64,000 nt of DNA. Origin: Polytrichum commune (taxonomy: Eukaryota > Streptophyta > Polytrichopsida > Polytrichales > Polytrichaceae). Positions 52,351 through 64,000 of this stretch are shown here, piece by piece (position 1 is the first letter of the stretch; each line of letters starts with the position of its first letter). The translations under genes were made by a program, and so were the position numbers. The notes beneath the pieces are model-generated. The model had not been told where the DNA came from. It worked only from the letters and a program-made list of their open reading frames with translations, and did not search any database. The stretch is taken from positions 26,970,001-27,034,000 of the forward strand of contig OX485806.1 of the NCBI GenBank assembly GCA_950295325.1, given 5' to 3'.

Positions 52351-52992
52351 AAATCGGGTGAGATTGAATCATCATGAGTCATGACTAGCCCATGAAACAC
52401 CCATACCGTTCATCTCCAAGACGGGGAGATCCAAGGGCTAGTTTCATAGGAGTCAGTTGAAACTTGGGCTTGAGAAATAACCAAATCACATTCACTGCTT
52501 TCGGCAAACTGTCGACCCTTTTTGGAGGATTTTTTTGAATATACTATAAAACAATAAAGAAACACGAAAACAGTAAAAAATGTACCCTGTTTGTTATTCT
52601 TGAAAAGTTTTGGGTCTAGATTCTAGAGTCCTAGGCTTGTCCAGTCTCTCCCCCATTCACTGCACCAATGTGTATGGAGCTAGGTGATGCAACCGACTTG
52701 GGTGAGATTGAATCAGATGTCATGACTAGCCAACCCATGAAACACCTACACTGAATCTACAATTTGGGGAGATCAAATGTCTAGTTTCAGATGCGTTGGT
52801 TGAGTTTGAGAAGTAAGCAATTCATTATCCAAGACTTTAGGCAGATTGTCAACCATTTTAGAGGAATGCACTGAGCATATCTTTAAATAACAATAAAAAC
52901 ACCAAAAGAAATCAATCAGAAACTGAATATTCTTGGAAAGTTTTGGATCTACACCAGTTTCGCCAAAATTCTTCCTACTCATTGCACATAAG
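52351..52992. repeat. tandem duplication with a 341-bp period containing repeat C
   Basis: CATGACTAGCC at 52380 recurs at 52721. Both units run GGGTGAGATTGAATC, CATGAAACACC, GGGGAGATC, a repeat C segment, then TCTTG.AAAGTTTTGG and ATTCACTGCACC/CTCATTGCACA. Confidence 0.85.
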
Positions 52993-54942
52993 AAAGTAGA
53001 TGAGGCAAATGTGGACACCTCCAGCTCTTGTGAAATCATCCAACCGATAGATTTGAGCATTAGAAGCTTGAGCAAGTTAGTAATCGCGAACGACGACCAA
53101 AGTATTTGAAATCGTTGCAATCAAAGTTGAAGAAGGTGTCGATCTAGGCCATGAAATCAAAGATTCTTTGTTTTCCAATTTGGTGTCATTAGGGGGAACT
53201 CTTTTATCGTTCGATGTTGTGTAAGTGGATGCCATCATATTAAGCAAGTTCTACACTCATTCTACATGGGTCATTTGCCAATGAAAACCAACTTTAATGC
53301 CAATATTGGTTGTCATGTCTCTAGAGTGGTCACGGGTAAGGCAAAATATTGTTGAATTGACTTTTCATCATACAATATTCACAATACAAGTTGGTTGGCA
53401 CCTCAAAACCACATGCCGCCTCCTAATTTGCCCATCTTGCCCACAAAAATCAAGCGTGTCATAGCTTGGTGGATGACACTCCTAATTATGAGGATGGTGG
53501 GTGTAGTTTGATTTTGGCAAAGGTGACTAACCCAAATATCATCAAGTTGTAGTTAAATCACCTTTGCATTACTCACCCACCGAAGTAGAGCGACTATACC
53601 ACCGATTAGGAGCCAAAATAAGGTGTCTGATTAAGGAAGCTAACCAAATTAGCCTCATCTACCTTACAAAGCAAAAATTAAACTCACTTATTAGTGATGA
53701 GGTCAACTATTTCATCAATTCTCAAAATGAATCACCAATGGAAGTCTACATGGTGAATACCAAAGTAGTATTTTTCACATACATTGACATTTATGAAAGA
53801 TAAATAAAATGGTTCTAGACAAATCAGTGAAATACTTCCCCAAATATTTTGGTCACTCAATGTAAGTATTAAGAACCAAATATGAAAAACACAAGGTGGA
53901 ATGCAAAGGCGTAGATCTTATAAAAGAATTAACTTAAATATAGGGTACTATAAATACACTTTGAGAATATATAAGTTATGTTTCAAGAACGTTCATCAAA
54001 TATATGGAAGGTCCCATGAATATGGGCATTTCTTCATTGTCCCCTTCAATATACCCATTTATTGCATGTGGTTCATAGCTCTACAAGGGAGTTTCCCCTT
54101 GGGTTATCTACACTATTTAAAGCTCATCTAAAAATATGTTATATATGCCTCTTGCACTCAAGGTTCCGTATGAAGCATTTTCTCAACAAATGACTGATAT
54201 GTTGTATGCATCTAATGAATCATAATAAATATTTCATGTGTTACAAATTAACGCCTTGTAAACCTTGTTGTAGAAAAAATAAATTTTTGTGACATATACC
54301 GTTCACCCAGAATTAGCCTTTAAATACCCTAAGCATGATTAAATTGTAATTAAATTGTAATTACTCTACCCATGGATACTTCCCAATATTAAGTTGGGTA
54401 AAGTTGCCCTATACTAGCGGGAAAAAATTGTTGGCCGAGTATTCCTACCCTTAGAGACGACATTTTTTATTAATATAAATTATAAATTATTATATGTTAA
54501 AAAATAAAAACGAGCAAAGGGTATGATTTAGTGATGGGGATAAAAACAAAGCCAAGTGTCCTTACCCTTTGACAGGAGCTCAATGGCAATACTAGCCATC
54601 TTTAAATTCTACCAATATTGGTTGGGTATCCTAATCAAAAGCGTAATGAATCCAGTAATGACAAATATATGGTATCGTTACTAGGAAATACTTGCCAAGG
54701 GTAATATCATTTGGGTATCCTTACCCACTAAGATTTGAGAAAATATGGGTGAATGTGATTGTTGTGCTAGTTGGTCTTCTCTTAGTCTAGAATCAAACTT
54801 TTACAATGTTCTCATATGTTTTAATCTCTATATTGATTTTCAAATCATATTTTAAAGCACACCTTTAGTTTGAGCTTGATTTCCCATGTAATGCTTAAAT
54901 TGAAAGTATAGATATAGATACTTGTTTCTTTGAGACAACAAT
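52993..54942. other. AT-rich non-coding stretch
   Basis: No recognised gene. The 79-codon frame at 53564-53803 is unassigned. Around 54400-54730 repeated TATCCTTACCC/GGGTA words suggest an old inverted repeat whose ends are not clear. Confidence 0.45.
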
Positions 54943-55014
54943 GTCGTTGTAGTATAGTGGTGAGTATTCCCGCCTGTCACGCGGGTGACCCGGGTTCGAT
55001 CCCCGGCAGCGGCG
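54943..55014 (+). tRNA. tRNA-Asp (anticodon GTC)
   Basis: A full 72-nt cloverleaf. The acceptor stem GTCGTTG/CAGCGGC has two G-U pairs and discriminator G. The D arm contains the A box (TAGTATAGTGG). The anticodon stem CCCGC/GCGGG encloses CTGTCAC with anticodon GTC. The T arm (CCGGGTTCGATCCCCGG) contains the B box. It lacks an intron and an encoded CCA, as expected of a eukaryotic nuclear gene. A CAA motif just upstream (GACAACAATG) is the usual plant tRNA initiation context. The gene looks functional. Confidence 0.97.
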
Positions 55015-55015
55015 C

Positions 55016-55020
55016 TTTTT
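55016..55020 (+). terminator. RNA polymerase III terminator
   Basis: A TTTTT run begins one base after the mature 3' end of the tRNA gene. Confidence 0.9.
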
Positions 55021-55232
55021 ACTTTTGTAGTCCCAGGTTTTATTCTTCTCCTTGTGTTTGATTTTTCTTAGTTTGGAATGTATCCTTTACAATTTGTTCG
55101 GGTATGTCATCATCAAATATATTTCAAACACATATGTATATATTATAATTTGAATGGCTGATTGCCAAGCCTATAGAATTGCCCAATAGAGAAAGAAAAG
55201 ACAACATCCCAATAACAATTTTCAACAATCAT

Positions 55233-55600
55233 TAACGCCCCAGGCTAAATCACATCTATATTCAGCTGGGTCCCGCCCCTCCCATGCCTCCTTCATTGTC
55301 CGGTATTTTTGCCCACGTGTGCGTGGGAACTCTTCCCCGTTGGGAACCAATGTGACAGTCCCTGGTAACTTAAGCCATTTAAGCTCCTTTGGCATGTGAA
55401 GGAACTCCATCAATTAACTCGAGAATAATGAAAGTTATGTCAACTCGAATATTTGTAATTCTGACCGGGTATTCTCACATTGGTTCCCAACAAGGAAGAG
55501 TTCCCACGCACATGCGGGCAAAAAGATTGGATAGTGAAGGAGGCGTGGGAGGGGTGGGGCCTAGCCGAATGAAGATGTGATTTAGCCCAGGGCGTGTAAG
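55233..55600. mobile_element. fold-back element downstream of the tRNA gene
   Basis: Arms of about 120 bp (55233-55361 and 55480-55600) are inverted repeats. Both read GGCTAAATCACATCT from the outside, then CCTCCTTCA, GTGCGTGGGAACTCTTCC and GTTGGGAACCAATGTGA, around a loop of about 120 bp. No clean target duplication could be read. The loop is AT-rich. Confidence 0.8.
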
Positions 55601-58199
55601 ATTAGGGCAAACCTTGAGACCCTTGATGTTATTGGAGTAATGATTTTAGATGGTAAAATAAATTAATAAATAAATAAATAATAAAAACCTTTTTTGGTCA
55701 GCTACTCTAGCCAACTATTACATGTAGGCGACTTCCGAGAAAAATTTAGAAAATCACAAAACTTTCAAAATTCTAATTCTAAATCGAAATATTTTGTTCG
55801 TTGCAAGATTTAGTGGTCCATAATCTTGTTGGCTGCAAGATCTAATGGTCCAAAATTTAATCTTCGAAACTTTTTGCATTTCTTTTTTGCAACTCACTTT
55901 TGCCAACTAGGTGGTAGTCTAATGGAAGTATGTCAAACAATTGACCGGGGTGTTCACTATGTTGGTTTACCAAAGAGTGAATTGTCGAACTTACTCCCAC
56001 CAACGTGATGTTTTTGGGGATGTTGTCAAGTGGCCATACATGACATGACTTGATGTTACGGACGTTAACAAATAATCAATGAACTTGACACAAAGCCAAT
56101 AAAGTATGCCAAATTTTGAGTACCGCCATCATTCGTGGCCACATTGATTGTGATATATATGAAACTCATGTTCAAAAAAGCCCATATATCCTCTCAAACT
56201 TTGGGCTTTTGGTCATCTCGATCTTATGAATGGTCCAATAGTGATACAATTTCATCTTGTTTAAGTTTCCTCCTCGGTGTTTTTTTGAGTTTTCATAATA
56301 ACAAAAAAAATATGGTTTATTTGATGTATCATTTTTCTTCTTCTAATGCAACCAATTTTTTTCAATATAATCATAATCAAATTTGCATGTATGTTTTGGG
56401 AGACAAATCCGTCCATTTCAAATCAATCTTGCATTCTTCCTTGCCAAGATTAACCATGTGTTCTCCGTCCTGGGAGGTCACTCTTTGTGAGATATTGAGC
56501 CAATTCCAAAACAAATATAGGGTTCAATAAAATTCAAAGGAATAAAATTTATGAAATTAAGACATAAATATAGGGTACAAGGAATCCTTTTTGAAAAAAT
56601 AGTAGTTACATTCCAAAATATTCATCAGTATATGTGAAACTTCCCATAAATGCCTTAAACCATAGGCTTCTTCCTTTTGACAAAAAGATTCTCACGACAT
56701 TATCTTACCAATGGTATGACAATAACACCTACCAGCGTGGACCACAACACTTATGAAGGTCTACATTATGAAAGGTTGATACGCAAGTGACACACGCCTA
56801 ACACATGCATGTGTAACACGTGATTACAACAATACCAAGAAGTGCCATTCATGTCAGTGTCTATTCTACCCGTCCATATATCTACTACAACTTAACCAGT
56901 CATAGGTTTTTTTTTGGGTGTATACATGACATGGGCTAGAGTACGGCTTGGTAAGCCTTCATTCACGGCATGACATATAGGTAACTCCAATACATCCAAA
57001 ATGAATAACATTGCTTTTAGTTCAAGGATCCTAAATTGTACCACATTGTTGACCCTCGTAACATCACATGGGACTTTTTAAATTGGTCTCTTTAAGACAC
57101 ATTGGACTCATGATCCCATTTGTATCTTGGACACTTGCGCCAAAACTTCTTTATAGTTTGCCTCTTGAAATTTAGCGGACCCCTAATGCGGACTTGTGTG
57201 ACCAAGTCAAAGGCAAGGATCCATGGGCCGCCACCTCCTTTGAAACACCATAATATTTTAGGTCATATGAGGACAGGAATTTATCATGTAATTTCAAGAG
57301 CTCCACTTTAGAACCACATAGGGTAGTGTTTTCCATGTTTCAACATGCATTCAACTGGTCTTCAAAAAGGTTGTTTGGGTCCATGGAAAGTCGATAGATA
57401 GGTAACCAAACAATCTTGAGTCTTTAGATTGGCCTTTAGACTCAACCATATTCTCTTTTTTATTTGTATTTTATTTTCTTGACATAATTGAAACAAGCTT
57501 ATTTCAATGCCAAAATCCGTACAAAGCCACTGGGGACTTGAATAAGAGAGTGTAACAGGCTTTCTTGGGTGCACCTTGTGGAATCAAAACAAACGACAAT
57601 GAGAAAAGTAATTTAGATATGATTAATTAAGCCCACGTTTGGCACCTAGGTATTCCAATGCATAGTTTTAGTGTTCTCCCTATGGTACAGAAGGCCGTTC
57701 CCTCTCAGATTTTGTCGTAGTTCTGAAGCACATCATCATGAATGGTTGCCCTGCCCGCACGTTTACATACAATGTCTCATGCAATTTTGGCGTATTCAAG
57801 AAAGCTTTGTCAAATTGTTTGTTATGTTTCTTTTGACATCCCACCTGGTGTTGTTGAGCATAATTTTATTTTTAAAGCATATGAAAGTAGGTAGCTGTAG
57901 GAGGCTCAACCTACATTGATGACGATCCTGGGTCATTCCTTTCAACCCAAGTGGTCCACAATGTGATACCTCTCGATAGCAACCAAATTCGTGAGACTTT
58001 GCTAAGTGGGGAGGAAATTTTCTTTCCATAAATTCCATGTTGCTAATCAAAAGGTATCAAAGGTCCCTTTGACTAGTTTTTTGCTTTCATGGTATAAAGG
58101 ATTCCAATGGAGAAATCCCATGCTCTATGGGGAACCCTACAATCTTGAAATCTATGCATGATCGTTTCTAGAATGTTTAGCACAACAGCCAATCCATGC
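55601..58199. other. AT-rich non-coding stretch
   Basis: Contains an (AATA)n tract at 55656-55682. No gene recognised. Part of the right-hand portion may be the decayed 3' part of the LINE described next, but no motif supports this. Confidence 0.4.
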
Positions 58200-59110
58200 T
58201 ACCCAACCTCTGACATGACCTTCAATAAGCCTTTGATTTTCTCAATTGCTTTCCAAGTCCATGTCAAAAATGTATTGAAGAACCACAATGTGGATGCTAG
58301 AACTTGATTTATATTGAGCCTTCATCCAACCACTAAAAGATGTCTCAATCCTCACTAGGCAATTTTCTATTGGATTTTGTTGATAAGAAAATCGTCTACA
58401 ACTTGTACCTCTTATGATAATCCAAATGTCGTGCCTAATAGGTTGGACATTCATTTTACACTAGAAAACATGTAGCATGTTGGCTATGCTTTGATAGTGC
58501 TCTACTAGTATTTTGGCAATTTGTTACGGTCATGAGGCCAACCTAGAACATTGCTTAATCTAAGCCATTTCCCCACCGCTTCGGATTCTCCTTCCATTGT
58601 AAAAGACGTGTCATCTATGTATTGAGCAATGGTTTGTTGTTGGGAGTTTCCCGGCATGTTAACACCTTCATAACATTATTCAAATCTATAACAGTGACAT
58701 CCATTACTAACATACTGAATGTGGGGAATATTCCACAAAATACGATCAATCCCACATAACACTATTATGGATCTAAATATTGTTATGTTTGAACTCATGA
58801 TTAGCTAGTGTTTGTTTAATCATGTAATTTAAGACCTCCCCTATAATTACAAACATGTAAGGAGCCAACGGGCAACTTTGCCTAACCCCCCCAATCAAAT
58901 GTCAAAACCCTAAGATGGTTGTCCATTGATATTTACCACCACATTGACCTCTTGAAGGAGGAATATGGCCATTCCAATAAAGTTGGGGTAAACCCCGATG
59001 GTGGCGATTGCTTGGAACATGAATTCTCACACTACAATATTGTAAGCCTTAGCAAGGTCCAATCTTAAAAATACCTCTTCTTGATTGCCACGTTGTGCTA
59101 TAAGTATACA
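58200..59110 (-). pseudogene. LINE (non-LTR retrotransposon) reverse transcriptase, decayed
   Basis: Three reverse transcriptase blocks occur in the right order on the minus strand. EEVFLRLDLAKAY (LDLAKAY at 59042-59062) is the first palm block. After two stops and a frameshift in a G run comes GVRQSCPLAPYMF (58851-58886), the LINE RQGCPLSP-type motif. QYIDDTSFTMEGE (YIDDTSF at 58601-58621) is the catalytic YxDD box, with Ile at the variable position. Downstream frames (58242-58454) could be the connection region but show no certain motif. Several nonsense codons and at least two frameshifts make it non-functional. The 5' endonuclease domain and poly-A tail were not found, so its full extent is unknown. 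Confidence 0.85.
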
Positions 59111-60134
59111 AACATATTTTAAAATAACAAGGAACTCCTATCATATGTATAATGTAAAATCTTAGCATTCATCAATAAAGTTGTGGAAGACTTCTTCATC
59201 CTCCGGATGTAACTCATAAGCATCTAGTCTACAATATATGTTATAAGAAGCTAATGCAATTCATGTTTCTAAATCTATCATCAACTGATCTATAAGATTG
59301 TAAGTCCACTTATTGTTGGTTCTTTTTGATACCAACATAAACCAATCTCCATATTTGATGGATGGTCCATCAAGTCAATTGGATCCCTATACATCACCCA
59401 ACAATTACCAAATTTTCTACGCATTCTATGAACCCTCCCAACAAACCAAACCTTGATTGGAGCTAGATTTCGTTGATTTTGAAATACTTATCCCATAAAG
59501 TCTAGTGACCCTACCATACAAGTGCAAATGTTGTATAATTTCCAAAGGACCTCCATACATGTACATAACTATAAGTTAAACTTTGTGTAGCATATGTACA
59601 TGTAGTACGGAAAAGTACACATTAATACCTCTTTTGTGCACTCACGTATACTCATACGTGTAATGAAAGGTACACCCCTGGGAGTTTTTGTTCATGTTTT
59701 TAAAGGTAACCACACCAAATTGCAACCCTTAGGCATTGAGCACAATTGTTATTATTTGAAAGTTTTGTTACTGTATTGTTGTCGTTTTGTCACGAATTGG
59801 CGTAAGTTTATGTTAATATTCCACAATTTCAATAAATGATGCACTTTATGAATAAAATATAGTCTATAAAATAAGTTCACGGTGTATATTATATTTACCT
59901 ATAGGGACTTGAAAAATACCTGAAAGTGCCATTTTATCTACTAATATGATGCCAATTTCTTGAGAAATTTAAACAAATAGCCCACCTTTAATTAACCCTT
60001 GACAACACATCATTTACAAATTGTAAATAGCTAGTGGCCTCCCGATGACTGGCAATTTGAAATTTTTGGATTTTGGTTACTTGGAATTTTCATGCTTGTA
60101 TATGAAATTATTATCATAGTGTCGTTGCCAAGGG
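59111..60134. other. AT-rich stretch, possibly more LINE sequence
   Basis: Upstream side of the LINE reverse transcriptase. Reading the minus strand gives only fragmented frames. No gene recognised. Confidence 0.4.
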
Positions 60135-60800
60135 CCCACATGGGGGTGACTCACCTACTCTCGGGGGGGGGGGGGGGGTCACTCCCTCTTGTGTTATGTA
60201 ACCACATGCATACAAAGGGTGTTTTTAAGGGGGGCTATTTACCTCCTCATTTGGATTTTAAGGAACCCTATAAGTAGAAAATATATATATATTTAGCACC
60301 CTATAAATAATTATAAAAGAAAACCTAGACTATTTCAAATGATGCTAAATTACTTTCAAGCTTTTGATTTACTCGTTCCGTACAAAGGCAAACTTAAGTC
60401 TCCAATATGGCATGGTGTATATCCACATTGCTATATATTGGTGAATGAAGAGTGTACACATCAAAATCCAATCATTCAATTTTCATCCATTTTGCATGTA
60501 TTATATGTGAATATACTCATTTTATTTTAAAAAGAATCCCTCTATTATTTTTGTCATACTAATTTCTTTCTACGTCAAACCTAAAGTGGGAGTTTTTCCA
60601 TTATGCTATATTATATATAATCACATGTTTCGTAATTTAAGTAGGCTATGGTAAATCCAAAGTTTCTATAAATGTTCTTGCCAATGAATAAAAAACACCC
60701 TATGGTTGTTCTCACATGGTTTCTACTTTTCAGCCGGTCACCCCCCCCCCCCCCCAAGCACCTACTGGGCAGGTCACTGCCTGTGACACTCTTCACAACT
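60135..60800. repeat. inverted-repeat region with poly-G and poly-C tracts
   Basis: A 16-G run (60163-60178) at the left and a 15-C run (60742-60756) at the right lie in corresponding positions of diverged inverted arms. Left GGTGACTCACCTACTCTC pairs with right-side GCACCTACTGGGCAGGTCAC, and left AACCACATG..AAGGGTGTTTTT pairs with AAAAACACCCTATGG..CACATGG. This may be a decayed MITE, with no readable target duplication. Confidence 0.6.
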
Positions 60801-61669
60801 AGGAATTAGGGCCATGACTATTGCTAAGGGCCTACCCCTCCACCTTTAGGAAAGGTGCAAAGGGGGTACGCTTAGTGATGTTATGGTAAGATAAGTTTGC
60901 TAAATTTGATTACAAGGTTATTATCTTAATCAAGCATTTATATAAGTGGTATGTGGTTTGGTGTGTCTCCAAGAATAGATTTCAATAAGACATGTGTTCA
61001 TAATTTTCATCCATTATCATCACATAGTAATAGTGCCCTATGACTATCTTGTTCATTTTTTGTTAGGGTTTGCATTTGAATTCTAGGTTTTTACAAATTG
61101 GAGGCTCTTGGAGCGCTCATGGCTCCCTTGTGTTTTTCTCTTTAAATTGTCGACACGTTACCGTGCTCTTGTCTTTGTTTGTTTGATGCAATCATTAAGT
61201 TACATGCTATGGATGAAAATATGTTCAATGACTTTCTCATTGGAAAGTGAAAGTGGATTTTATGTGTAATAAAGGTCTATCTAATTCATGGTTTAATTTT
61301 TTATATATGTAGTGGAGGAATTTATCACATTAGATTGAAAAGTTTAGTAACTACACTAGATATTCCTATTATTGTGGGCCATAGTAATTTTCTAGAGCCC
61401 ATGCTAATTCTCATAGTGATAATTAGCGTGAGCCACATTAATTATTTTCCAAGAAAAAATAATGTGGATGATTATTCCATTTTGTGCTACTTATGTCCTA
61501 TGACTAACATTCAATATGTTGGTCGGAAGTCGTCACGCAGACTCAGGAAACAACCCGTGCTCTTGAACCCACATCAATTCCACCTTGACTAGAAAATCAG
61601 TGAGGCCCACGCTAACTATTTTGACACCAATTTTCCACCCACACTAATAAGACTACATAGTGTAATTAC
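60801..61669. other. AT-rich non-coding stretch
   Basis: No gene recognised. Words such as ACTACACTAGATATT and ACATAGTGTAATTAC near 61350 and 61655 could be ends of another small element, but they are too degenerate to call. Confidence 0.4.
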
Positions 61670-61860
61670 ATATGAACTGGTCAAGTTTGAGAAATAACCA
61701 ATCAAAATAGACTTTAGAAAATTTACCGATCATTTTAGAGGAATCTATAGAATATACCTCATTTTTGTAAAGAAAAAATGGAAAGATCACAACATGTAAT
61801 TGGTTGGACTTTGAAGCACTAGGATCTTGACCGATTATGCCCAAGACTCTCCCAAGCCAC
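61670..61860 (+). repeat. dispersed repeat C, copy 4
   Basis: Contains AAGTTTGAGAAATAACCAAT, ATCATTTTAGAGGAATCTAT and GGTTGGACTT, aligned along its length with 33549-33745. Confidence 0.75.
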
Positions 61861-62004
61861 CATTCCGGGTTAAGTAAAGAGCCGGTTTATGTGTCCACGG
61901 AACTTAAGTCACATGCACGTGTGTTTTGTCAACGACACGAGGCTCTTGCACTAAGTTCCACAACAATTTGACTTGCGATATTGGAATAGAAGTTGATTGA
62001 TGTC

Positions 62005-62580
62005 ATGTGCCTTAACCCTTAAAAGAATGTGGGGTCTCAACATACAATAATATACGCAATGTATACAAGCCTCACCAATTGTAGAAATCTGCTCTAAACT
62101 CTATAACATCTCGCTCGCGGTCACCAAAGTGCACGTGATGTTAAGGAGTTTTATTGTGTTAACATGGATGCATGATAAAAAGAGGATCAGTGGAGTATGT
62201 GACATCATGGAAGAACACAAAGTCAACATTGCAATATGATGATAATTACAATGATGACAATGTGTTGCATGCGAGCGTGTTGTTAGGATTCTTTGGTGGT
62301 TTATTTTTAATGTCAAGACCTATGATATATGGGAGGGAAATATGATAGCAAGGAGTGGCATTAAGGAATTTATTATGGAATTGAGAGTGTATATTTATTT
62401 ATTTATGCGTTTGAATCCTTATCATATACGTTGTCTTATATCAAGGAGATAATAAATTTTTTACTCATGCTTGACGTTAATGATCTAATTTCAATGTATG
62501 TACTTGGATCCAAGGGCACCCAAGTTACGTATTTGAACTCAAATCTTCAATAACATCAAGGAATTCAACCAATTCAAGGA
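62005..62580 (+). repeat. dispersed repeat G, copy 2
   Basis: Starts CCTTAACCCTTAAAAGAATG and contains ATACAAGCCTCACCAA and GGATCCAAGGGCAC, also found in that order at 28870-29130. The copy here is longer. Confidence 0.55.
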
Positions 62581-62689
62581 GTGGACATGAAAAATTAACT
62601 TGGTTTTAGATGTGGTCACTTTGGGCATGATTAGCTTAAAATGGAAGCATGTAGCTCAAATACATTTTATTTTATTTGGCTTGGATAAG

Positions 62690-63530
62690 CCTAGTTTGGA
62701 CCTCTTGGATGTTGAAGGGTGAATAAGCCTTGGGTTTAGACGACTAGGTTCAAGGGCCAAATAAACTCCAAAATCTAGCAATGGTAGTGGTCTAGAGTAG
62801 ATTTTGGACCCAATGAGTCAATTTACACTACACTAATTATGGTACTTAGTGTCATATACAATATTTGAGAATGGCCTAAACTAGATGCCTAGAGGTCTCA
62901 AAGCACCACGTTTATTAATTGCCAATAAGATACTATTTGTCAACATAAGTAAGAAGTAATTCACATTATGACATTTAGCGTAGCACATTGGGATACTTGA
63001 GATGATAATTCTATGTTTTAGTATGCAAGGGGAAGATATTATGGAGCATACTAATGCCAAGTGTCATATGTTTACATTCTAGTATGCAAGAGGAAGATAT
63101 TCTTGAGCATACTACTGCGGAGTGTCATTTGTGTACACTTAAGTTAACATGTAGACCATTATGTAACATATGCATACACCTCATAACACTATTGAGCATA
63201 CTCATGCCAAGATATCAGTGGTGCACTTGCATGCCAAATGTCATGAGGTGACACCACTAGTGAACTTATTAATCATTAGTGTAACCTAGCATACGTTTCA
63301 AAATAGGCTAAGTAACATTGAATACCATGAATGGTGTAGTAGATCTGAGTCCAAGGTACCACAACAATGGAAGTTTGATTCATGTGCCACAATAAGCTTT
63401 GGGTTATACTAGGGTCCAAGACCAAAGGATCTCCAAAATCAAGCAATGCTAGTGGTGCAAAGCAAGTTCTTGGACCCAAGGAGTCAATTACAAGAGCAAG
63501 GTTCAAGTCCAAGGTACCAATAAAATAAAG
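62690..63530. repeat. diverged direct repeats (about 110 bp and about 64 bp)
   Basis: The segments at about 62725-62828 and 63395-63495 share TCCAAAATC.AGCAATG.TAGTGGT and TTGGACCCAA.GAGTCAAT. Between them, 63019-63075 and 63081-63135 are direct repeats (AGTATGCAAG.GGAAGATATT, GAGCATACTA). A possible small family E element with CACTAATTAT/ATTTAGCG ends lies at 62831-62980. There is no coding sequence. Confidence 0.6.
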
Positions 63531-63769
63531 TGACGATAATGTGAGACCATTTTGCTTGTCAAAAATGAAATAAAATGAAATAAAATAAAATAATTAGTCC
63601 ACTTAGTTTAAGAAACTAGTCTTCAAAGCTTGTGTTGAATCTTGAGCCCGAAAGTAAGGCCCACAAAGGGGTGTTTTAGACCCAAACATTTTGACCTACA
63701 CTTAAGTTGACCCTAATACATATGCGATGAGCATCTTCAAGTTGATCCATTTGCCTATCTGCATAGGTT

Positions 63770-63972
63770 GGGGGGGGGATATTCATAGGATATTGGACAT
63801 ATATTTAATGAATATGCTTGAAATATAAATAATGTATCTTTGAAACAGATTTGTAGTATCTTATATTTATGCTCAATGCTCAACATCAACTCAACACTAA
63901 CCACTGCGCACACACCTACCACTTGAGAAGACTACATATACAAGGCATTTATGCTCGGGGGGGGGGGGGGGG
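63770..63972. repeat. two poly-G tracts near the right edge
   Basis: Nine G at 63770-63778 and 16 G at 63957-63972. No gene in 63531-64000. Confidence 0.9.
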
Positions 63973-64000
63973 CAGTGTGTTAAAAAGTTAAGGATATAGG

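Noticed and set aside
54943-55014. Organelle-derived tRNA fragment
   Set aside because: Box A/B sequences, the CAA start context and the T-run terminator fit a native nuclear Pol III gene, and no flanking organelle-like sequence was recognised.

Overview
This is nuclear DNA from a land plant, probably a vascular plant. The evidence is a multi-exon WRKY group IIb transcription factor gene with the plant V-type intron, a plant-type nuclear tRNA-Asp(GUC) gene, and a dense layer of plant transposon families. The species cannot be fixed from the sequence. Only two host genes are clearly supported: the WRKY gene (41572-47479, +, six exons, 853 residues predicted) and the tRNA gene (54943-55014, +). 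Nearly everything else I can explain is mobile-element DNA in various states of decay.

Left part (1-3.6 kb): a decayed two-gene PIF/Harbinger transposon. It has a truncated DDE transposase on + and a Myb/SANT-like accessory gene on - that carries three nonsense codons and one frameshift. The visible right terminus of the transposon is abutted by a MITE sharing its TAA target triplet. At 6671-10482 lies a 3.8 kb insertion with LTR-type ends (TGTCG...CGACA) and a perfect 5-bp target duplication TCAAC. It has no internal LTR pair and carries a twice-frameshifted, unrecognised ORF of about 640 codons.

Middle part (13-40 kb): a nested mosaic of MITEs. The main family (TIR GGGCCACTTCACAC, 3-bp duplications TAA/TTA/TGA) has at least eight copies, plus relatives with different interiors. 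There are also a 354-bp fold-back element with a 10-bp target duplication, TA-flanked elements, a 1.5 kb Pogo-like element, a hAT transposase remnant, several tandem duplications of about 340-490 bp, and an unusual array of short hairpins at 29.4-29.7 kb.

WRKY locus (40.5-47.8 kb): a (CT)n tract and three direct repeats in the leader, W-box-bearing tandem repeats in intron 1, a dispersed repeat in intron 2, an intact MITE in intron 3, internal duplications in introns 4 and 5, and a 150-bp tandem duplication starting in the last codons. The gene itself reads intact.

Right part (47.8-64 kb): mostly non-coding, with a CACTA MITE, the tRNA gene, a fold-back element just downstream of it, a decayed LINE reverse transcriptase on -, an inverted-repeat region with poly-G/poly-C tracts, and diverged dispersed repeats.
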